Assembly (NCBI GenBank): GCA_944376715.1
Contig: CALWDO010000003.1
Span: 62,001 to 126,000, forward strand
Reading direction: 5' to 3'
DNA length: 64,000 bases
DNA from: an uncultured Lachnoclostridium sp.
Lineage (GTDB): Bacteria > Bacillota > Clostridia > Lachnospirales > Lachnospiraceae
Shown here: in pieces, positions 59,339 to 64,000 of the stretch
Numbering within the stretch: the stretch's first letter is position 1
Layout: the number at the start of each line of letters is the position of its first letter
The notes under the pieces: model-generated
Databases searched by the model: none
What the model was told of the DNA's origin: nothing
Seen by the model: only the letters and a program-made list of their open reading frames with translations
Position numbers and translations under genes: made by a program

Positions 59339-59340
59339 CT

Positions 59341-60591
59341 ATGGGAATGACTATCGCAGAAAAAATCATCGCCCGCGCGGCCGGTGCAGATACCGTGAAA
59401 GCCGGAGATATCCACACCGTAGAAATCGACCGTCTCATGAGCAATGACGGAACTACTCATCTTACTATCGATATGTATAACAACCAGCTGAAACACCCGC
59501 ATATTGCCGATGTGAATAAACTGGTCTGGATCGTGGACCATAATGTTCCGTCAGACAGTCCCAAGACCGCCGCATCCCAGAAGAAAATGCGCGACTTCGC
59601 CAAAGAACACGGCATCGCGTTTTACGAGGGCCAGGGCGTCTGCCACCAGATCATGATGGAAAAATATGTATGTCCCGGCGAACTGATCTTCGGCGCGGAC
59701 AGCCATACCTGCGCCTACGGAGCGCTGGGCGCGTTCGGTACCGGCGTAGGGTGCACGGATTATCTGTATGCCATGGTCACAGGGAAATCCTGGGTCCTGG
59801 TGCCGGAAACGATCCGGTTCAATCTGACCGGCAGACTTCCGGAGGGGGTCTATGCCCGCGACCTGATCCTGACCATCATCGGGAAAATCGGAGCGAACGG
59901 TGCAAATTACAAAGCTATGGAATTCGTCGGTGAGGGAATGAAAACCCTCTCCATGAGCGACCGCATCTCTATCTGCAATCTTTGTGTAGAAGCGGGCGCA
60001 AAAACCGCGCTGATGGAAGTGGACGACATCGCCCTTGATTATCTGCGCGCGCATGGCAGAGAACCCAAAGCATGTTTCGCCAGCGATCCGGACGCCGTAT
60101 TCTCCGCGGTCTATGACATAGACCTGGGATCCATCGTGCCGATCGTGGCAAAGCCTCATTTTGTAGACAATGTATGCCCGGCCAGAGAAGCAGCCGGAAC
60201 CAAAATTGACGAAGCTTTCCTGGGTTCCTGCAACAACGGCCGTATCGAGGATCTCCGTGTCGGAGCCGCGCTGTTAAAGGGACGGAAAGTTCATCCGCTG
60301 GTACGTTTTCTGGTGGTACCGGCCAGTCAGTCGGTTTATCTGGAAGCGGTGAGGGAAGGCCTGATCCAGACTTTCATGGAAGCCGGCGCCATCGTCATGA
60401 ATCCCAACTGCAGCGTCTGCTGGGGTAGTTGTCAGGGCGTCATCGGCGAAGGAGAGACTCTGATCAGCACCGGAACCCGCAATTTCAAAGGACGTGCCGG
60501 ACACCGCGATTCCTTTGTCTATCTGGCAAGCGCGGCTACTGTTACCGCATCTGCCGTCAAGGGCGAGATCGCCACAGCCGATATGCTGTAA
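59341..60591 (+). CDS. Aconitase-type dehydratase large subunit, LeuC-like, copy 1
   Basis: 416-residue Fe-S catalytic subunit, partner of the preceding gene. It keeps EIDRLMSNDGTTHL, GADSHTCAYGALGAF, and three cluster Cys in GSCNNGRIEDL and NPNCSVCWGSCQG. The last motif is normally (H/N)PGCGxCxG, so the NPNCSVC form is divergent, and the usual PDE motif after EAGAK is replaced by MEVDD. The substrate may therefore not be isopropylmalate. Start ATG 59341 has AAGGAGGAGG. Copy 2 of the pair follows 26 bases after its stop. Confidence 0.88.
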   Translation: MGMTIAEKIIARAAGADTVKAGDIHTVEIDRLMSNDGTTHLTIDMYNNQLKHPHIADVNKLVWIVDHNVPSDSPKTAASQKKMRDFAKEHGIAFYEGQGVCHQIMMEKYVCPGELIFGADSHTCAYGALGAFGTGVGCTDYLYAMVTGKSWVLVPETIRFNLTGRLPEGVYARDLILTIIGKIGANGANYKAMEFVGEGMKTLSMSDRISICNLCVEAGAKTALMEVDDIALDYLRAHGREPKACFASDPDAVFSAVYDIDLGSIVPIVAKPHFVDNVCPAREAAGTKIDEAFLGSCNNGRIEDLRVGAALLKGRKVHPLVRFLVVPASQSVYLEAVREGLIQTFMEAGAIVMNPNCSVCWGSCQGVIGEGETLISTGTRNFKGRAGHRDSFVYLASAATVTASAVKGEIATADML

Positions 60592-60617
60592 ATTTAACTT
60601 TATAAGGAGTTTTAGAT

Positions 60618-61115
60618 ATGAGTGAAACATTCACCGGCCGGGTATGGCTGCTGGGCGACGATATCGATACGGATATCATTATCCCCACCGAATACCTCGC
60701 GTTAAAAACTGTACAGGACATGGCTCCCTATGCCTTTTCACCTCTTCGTCCGGAACTGGCTTCCCAGATCCGGCCAGGCGATATCATTGTAGCCGGGAAA
60801 AATTTTGGCTGCGGTTCTTCCCGCGAACAGGCTCCGGAGATCATCAAAGCACTGGGAATCCGGTGCGTCATCGCGAAATCCTTCGCCAGAATCTTCTTCC
60901 GCAACGCCATCAACAACGGACTTTTGCTGATTGAGAACGCGGAACTCAGGGACGTCGTATCGGAAGGCGATACCATCGAAGTAGAAATGAACCGCCAGAT
61001 TACCCATCAGGGAAAGACATATCCGATCGCTTCGCTTCCGCAGAATCTGATGGATATCCTGGAAGCGGGCGGACTGGTAAAGGCCATGCGCCGCTTAAAT
61101 GGATTGGAGGATTGA
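60618..61115 (+). CDS. Aconitase-type dehydratase small subunit, LeuD-like, copy 2
   Basis: 165-residue small subunit. Motifs DDIDTDIIIPTEYLAL, KNFGCGSSREQAP and VIAKSFARIFFRNAINNGLLLI. The specificity loop is YLAL, different from YLLF of copy 1, suggesting that the two enzymes act on different substrates. The N-terminus is about 9 residues longer (GRVWLLGDDIDTD). Ribosome binding site AAGGAG. The second large subunit gene begins 3 bases after its stop. Confidence 0.9.
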   Translation: MSETFTGRVWLLGDDIDTDIIIPTEYLALKTVQDMAPYAFSPLRPELASQIRPGDIIVAGKNFGCGSSREQAPEIIKALGIRCVIAKSFARIFFRNAINNGLLLIENAELRDVVSEGDTIEVEMNRQITHQGKTYPIASLPQNLMDILEAGGLVKAMRRLNGLED

Positions 61116-61118
61116 GAT

Positions 61119-62366
61119 ATGGGACAGACTATCATAGAGAAAATTGTCAGCCGCAATGTGGGGCACGACGTACATCCGGGAGATATTGTGACGGTTCATG
61201 TGGACAGAGTCATGATTCATGATATATTCATTCCGTTTGTGGCGGAAAAATTTGAAGAAATGGGATTTCAAAAGCTCTGGGATCCGGACAAAGTGGTATT
61301 GATCTATGATCATCTGGTACCGGCCAGCCAGGTGGACGACACCCGTCATTTCCGTATCGGCAACGCTTTCGCAGAAAAATACGGCATGAAAAACATCCAC
61401 CGGAGCGACGGTATCTGCCATCAGCTCATGACCGAGGCCCTCTATGTAAAACCCGGAGATATTGTCTTCGGTACCGACAGCCACACCACCACCTACGGAT
61501 GCGTAGGAGCCTTTTCCTCGGGCATCGGCTATACAGAGATGGCCAGTATCCTGGGAACAGGAACCATGTGGATCAAAGTCCCGGAAACCATCAAAGTGGA
61601 GATTGAAGGGACTCTCCCCAAAGGCGTAGCTTCCAAAGATATTATCCTGAAGCTGATCGGGGATCTGCGTGCTGACGGAGCCACCTATCAGGCTCTGGAA
61701 TTCTGCGGCAGCACAGTGGAGCAGATGTCCATTGCCAGTCGTATGACCATGGCAAACATGGCGATCGAAGCCGGCGCAAAATGCGCCTTATTCACTCCGG
61801 ACGAGAAAACCGCCGAATACTGCCAGATTGAATTGACCGATAAAGAACGTTCTCTTACGGGAGACGCGGATGCCCGCTACATCCGTACCATCCGTTATCA
61901 GGCGGAAGATTTTGTCCCGGTACTGGCCTGCCCCTCCCAGGTGGACAATATACATCCGGTCAGCGAACTTTCCGGCACCCCCATCGATCAGGTGTTTATC
62001 GGTTCCTGTACCAACGGACGGCTGGAAGATCTTCACACAGCGGCTTCCATCCTGAAAGGAAAAAAAGTCGCGCCGTTTGTAAAACTGATCGTCACCCCCG
62101 CAAGCCGCAAGATCTATGAACAGGCTCTGGCGGACGGCACCATGTCCATTCTGGCCGAAGCAGGCGCCATCATCACTCATCCCGGCTGCGGACTCTGCTG
62201 CGGACGTACCGGCGGCATCCTGACCGACGGCGAACGGGTCATCGCCACCAACAACCGCAATTTCCTGGGACGGATGGGAACTTCCAAGGTGGAAATCTTC
62301 CTGGCTTCTCCCGCCACTGCCGCGGCCAGCGCAGTCGCAGGAAAGATAGCTCTTCCGGAACTGTAA
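61119..62366 (+). CDS. Aconitase-type dehydratase large subunit, LeuC-like, copy 2
   Basis: 415-residue Fe-S catalytic subunit. Motifs HVDRVMIHDIFIPF (differs from copy 1 DRLMSNDGTTHL), VLIYDHLVPAS, GTDSHTTTYGCVGAFSSGIG, GSCTNGRLEDL and HPGCGLCCGRTGG. All three cluster Cys are present. The substrate-side sequence around DRVMIHDIF resembles the homoaconitase/2,3-dimethylmalate-dehydratase side of the family more than classic LeuC, as far as I can judge from memory. It forms the second heterodimer with the gene just before it. Confidence 0.88.
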   Translation: MGQTIIEKIVSRNVGHDVHPGDIVTVHVDRVMIHDIFIPFVAEKFEEMGFQKLWDPDKVVLIYDHLVPASQVDDTRHFRIGNAFAEKYGMKNIHRSDGICHQLMTEALYVKPGDIVFGTDSHTTTYGCVGAFSSGIGYTEMASILGTGTMWIKVPETIKVEIEGTLPKGVASKDIILKLIGDLRADGATYQALEFCGSTVEQMSIASRMTMANMAIEAGAKCALFTPDEKTAEYCQIELTDKERSLTGDADARYIRTIRYQAEDFVPVLACPSQVDNIHPVSELSGTPIDQVFIGSCTNGRLEDLHTAASILKGKKVAPFVKLIVTPASRKIYEQALADGTMSILAEAGAIITHPGCGLCCGRTGGILTDGERVIATNNRNFLGRMGTSKVEIFLASPATAAASAVAGKIALPEL

Positions 62367-62374
62367 TCAGATAT

Positions 62375-62393
62375 CAAGGGAATATATCCCTTG
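62375..62393 (+). other. Intercistronic hairpin before the oxidoreductase gene
   Basis: CAAGGGA (62375-62381) with TCCCTTG (62387-62393) and a 5-base loop. No T tract follows, so transcription probably continues into the next gene, with reduced level or stability possible. Confidence 0.5.
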
Positions 62394-62424
62394 CGCGATA
62401 TACCATCAAAAGGAGGAAAGTATT

Positions 62425-63411
62425 ATGCCTATGAACATCGGAATCATCGGAGCAGGAAACATCGCGGCCTGGATGGCGAGAACCATCGGCCCCATGCCGG
62501 AAGCCGTAAGCTATGCCGTCGCTTCCCGGGATCTTGAAAAAGCTTCGGCTTTCGCTAAAGAATATGGTTTCCAAAAAGCCTATGGCTCCTATGAGGAACT
62601 GGTAAAGGATCCCGATGTGGACATCGTCTACATCGCCACGCCTCACTCTCACCATTATGAGCATGCCAGACTTTGTATTGAGCACGGAAAGCATGTGCTC
62701 TGCGAGAAAGCATTTACCATGAACGCCGGACAGGCGGAAGAGCTTTTTGCCCTCGCCGACAAAAAAGGCGTCCTGATTACCGAAGCCATCTGGACGCGCT
62801 ACATGCCTTCCCGAAAGGTCATCAACGACCTTCTGGCAGAAGGCGTTATCGGAGAAGTCCGCACATTGACCGCCAATCTCTGCTACCGCATCTGCCAGAA
62901 CGAACGCCTGATCCGGCCGGAGCTGGCGGGAGGCGCCCTTTTAGACGTGGGAATCTATCCTTTGAATTTCGCATTGATGCATTTTGGAAATGATTTCCAG
63001 AACATTTCTTCCACCGTGCTCATGACGGAAACCGGTGTGGACGGTCAGGAATGCATTACTCTGACTTACCCGGACGGCCGCTTTGCCGTCCTGACTGCAG
63101 GCATGTACGGAGAATCCGACCGTCACGGAGTCTTCTACGGTTCCAAAGGATATATGATCGTGGACAATGTCAACAACCCGCTGGCAATTGACATCTGCGG
63201 GCCTGACCATCAGGTCATGCGCCACATCGACCTGCCGGAACAGATTACCGGTTATGAATACGAAGTAGAGGAAATGATCAGCTGCATCCAAGAAGGAAAG
63301 AAAGAATGCCCATCCATGCCCCATGAAGAGACTCTGAGAGTCCTCCGGATCATGGACGGTCTCCGGGAGGACTGGGGGCTGGTTTATCCGCAGGAAAAAC
63401 ATATGGTATAA
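62425..63411 (+). CDS. Gfo/Idh/MocA family oxidoreductase
   Basis: 328-residue NAD(P)-dependent dehydrogenase. The N-terminal Rossmann fold has GIIGAGNIAAWMA (GxGxxA) and DIVYIATPHSHHYEHA; the family catalytic motif reads CEKAFTMN where many have EKP. ITEAIWTRYMPSRK is typical of the dihydrodiol-dehydrogenase-like branch. The C-terminal sheet domain includes GGALLDVGIYPLNF. Substrate is a sugar or polyol-like hydroxy compound, unknown. It follows the dehydratase pairs with AAAGGAGGA and probably shares their pathway. Its last 62 bases overlap the convergent regulator gene. Confidence 0.93.
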   Translation: MPMNIGIIGAGNIAAWMARTIGPMPEAVSYAVASRDLEKASAFAKEYGFQKAYGSYEELVKDPDVDIVYIATPHSHHYEHARLCIEHGKHVLCEKAFTMNAGQAEELFALADKKGVLITEAIWTRYMPSRKVINDLLAEGVIGEVRTLTANLCYRICQNERLIRPELAGGALLDVGIYPLNFALMHFGNDFQNISSTVLMTETGVDGQECITLTYPDGRFAVLTAGMYGESDRHGVFYGSKGYMIVDNVNNPLAIDICGPDHQVMRHIDLPEQITGYEYEVEEMISCIQEGKKECPSMPHEETLRVLRIMDGLREDWGLVYPQEKHMV

Positions 63412-64000
63412 GTTTTACAGAAAGTGCCAGGAGCAGTCTCTCATCCGGATTTTCAAAATCTATGGGAGTCAGCTCCTGAATCTTTTTCAGACGGTAGAAA
63501 AAAGTTGTCCGGTGCACCAGGAGCGTTTTCGCCGTGTCGGCAGCATGAAACATCTTCACTGTATACTGGTATAGCGTCTGAAAAAGCTCTGTCCCCGGAT
63601 GTTTCCGGTCGTAATCCTTCAGCGTCTGAAATGCCGGATGGCAAAGATCAGCCGCGGGAACTCCTGAACGGGTTCTCTCGAGCATATAATCCAACCGATA
63701 CTCCGTGAAGTCATGGATCCAGCAGTCCGGAGCTTTCTCCGCCCCTTCCAGAAGTGCAAACTGCGCTTCCCGGGCATACATGTTCAGATTTGTAAGGCTG
63801 TGAAATACACAGCTGATTCCTGCCTGAAAAAGATTTTCCCTGAGGAATTCAGGCAGCGTTTCATCCATATGTTCCCTTGACCCGGCTATGGAAATGTTCT
63901 GTATGAAGAAAATACGATTTCCTTCCTGTACGGCACAGCACTCATGAAGGGCGGCTTCCAGCTGTGAACAGGTATAGGCCAGAGTCGGCGCTGAATTCCC
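63350..64000 (-). CDS. PucR/CdaR-type transcription regulator, N-terminus outside window
   Basis: The frame is open from the window edge (64000) to TGA at 63350-63352, 216 residues visible. The C-terminal part (about the last 80 residues) is a PucR-type helix-turn-helix: TLYQYTVKMFHAADTAKTLLVHRTTFFYRLKKIQELTPID, where the VHRTTFFYRLKKI helix reads DNA. An ATG at 63866-63868 exists but coding character continues upstream, so the gene is cut. Such regulators sense diacids or purine products. Convergent orientation beside the dehydratase cluster suggests it controls it. The end is Pro-rich (PADKPAPSPPGDRP). Confidence 0.85.
   Translation of the reverse strand, partial: GNSAPTLAYTCSQLEAALHECCAVQEGNRIFFIQNISIAGSREHMDETLPEFLRENLFQAGISCVFHSLTNLNMYAREAQFALLEGAEKAPDCWIHDFTEYRLDYMLERTRSGVPAADLCHPAFQTLKDYDRKHPGTELFQTLYQYTVKMFHAADTAKTLLVHRTTFFYRLKKIQELTPIDFENPDERLLLALSVKLIPYVFPADKPAPSPPGDRP

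Noticed and set aside
59236..59340. Upstream extension of the first large-subunit frame
   Set aside because: It overlaps the small-subunit gene; ATG at 59341 has a strong ribosome binding site and the normal family N-terminus.

Overview
The window looks like chromosomal core plus surface-glycan DNA from a low-to-mid GC anaerobic Clostridia bacterium, most likely a Lachnospiraceae member. Pointers are the hrcA-grpE-dnaK-dnaJ operon under a CIRCE element, a SCIFF peptide with its radical SAM maturase, DUF1540, HemZ, an LUD protein, a single-chain PurL and the Firmicutes order recJ-apt-relA-MBL-hemZ-hisS-aspS. I cannot name the genus. I see no prophage, transposase, integrase, rRNA or CRISPR array.

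Layout. 1-4532: heat-shock operon on the minus strand (dnaJ cut by the window edge). 4551-14873: minus-strand glycan operon, reading CotH kinase, VTC polymerase domain, DUF4956, two GT2 enzymes, a polyprenyl-phosphate sugar transferase and an LCP ligase up to a terminator, then a rhamnosyltransferase-like GT2 and a TPR lipoprotein. 14997-16352: a lone plus-strand secreted metallophosphatase. 16359-26670: a second minus-strand glycan operon with a secreted propeller-like protein, rfbA, rfbC, an ABC exporter (permease and ATPase with C-terminal Wzt domain), a methyltransferase-kinase, a two-domain GT2, an SGNH esterase and GtrA. 26793-28286: a GT-C transferase. Together these suggest a rhamnose-containing polymer that is capped, exported by an ABC transporter and attached to the wall.

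28348-41090 is a mixed region: DUF1540, purL, hemerythrin, two tandem 57-60 residue ribbon-helix-helix-like genes, udk, DUF6512, a heptad-repeat coiled-coil gene, a 25-residue type I toxin-like gene with a candidate antisense RNA, tRNA-Gly(GCC), nitroreductase, pepF, LUD and a lipase-like gene. 41147-44980 is a three-gene MacB-type ABC system. 45145-57314 is the informational/stress block aspS to scfA plus a small membrane gene. 57457-58758 is a CNNM/CBS protein. 58862-64000 holds two tandem aconitase-type dehydratases in small-large, small-large order, a Gfo/Idh/MocA oxidoreductase and a convergent PucR/CdaR-type regulator cut by the window edge.

Several genes absent from a plain ATG search of at least 60 codons were read by eye: scfA (56713-56856), the 25-residue toxin-like gene (36045-36122) and a GTG-started ribbon-helix-helix-like gene (33439-33612). 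Several long genes were given shorter starts where a clear ribosome binding site decides. The only stretch above 300 bases without a gene call is 33103-33438, which holds an in-frame upstream extension of the hemerythrin frame and promoter-like sequence. All promoter, operator and ncRNA calls are by-eye predictions. Most likely places for undescribed biology: the DUF4956-VTC-CotH set inside a glycan operon, the Gram-positive WbdD-like capping enzyme next to Wzt, and the tandem dehydratase cluster.
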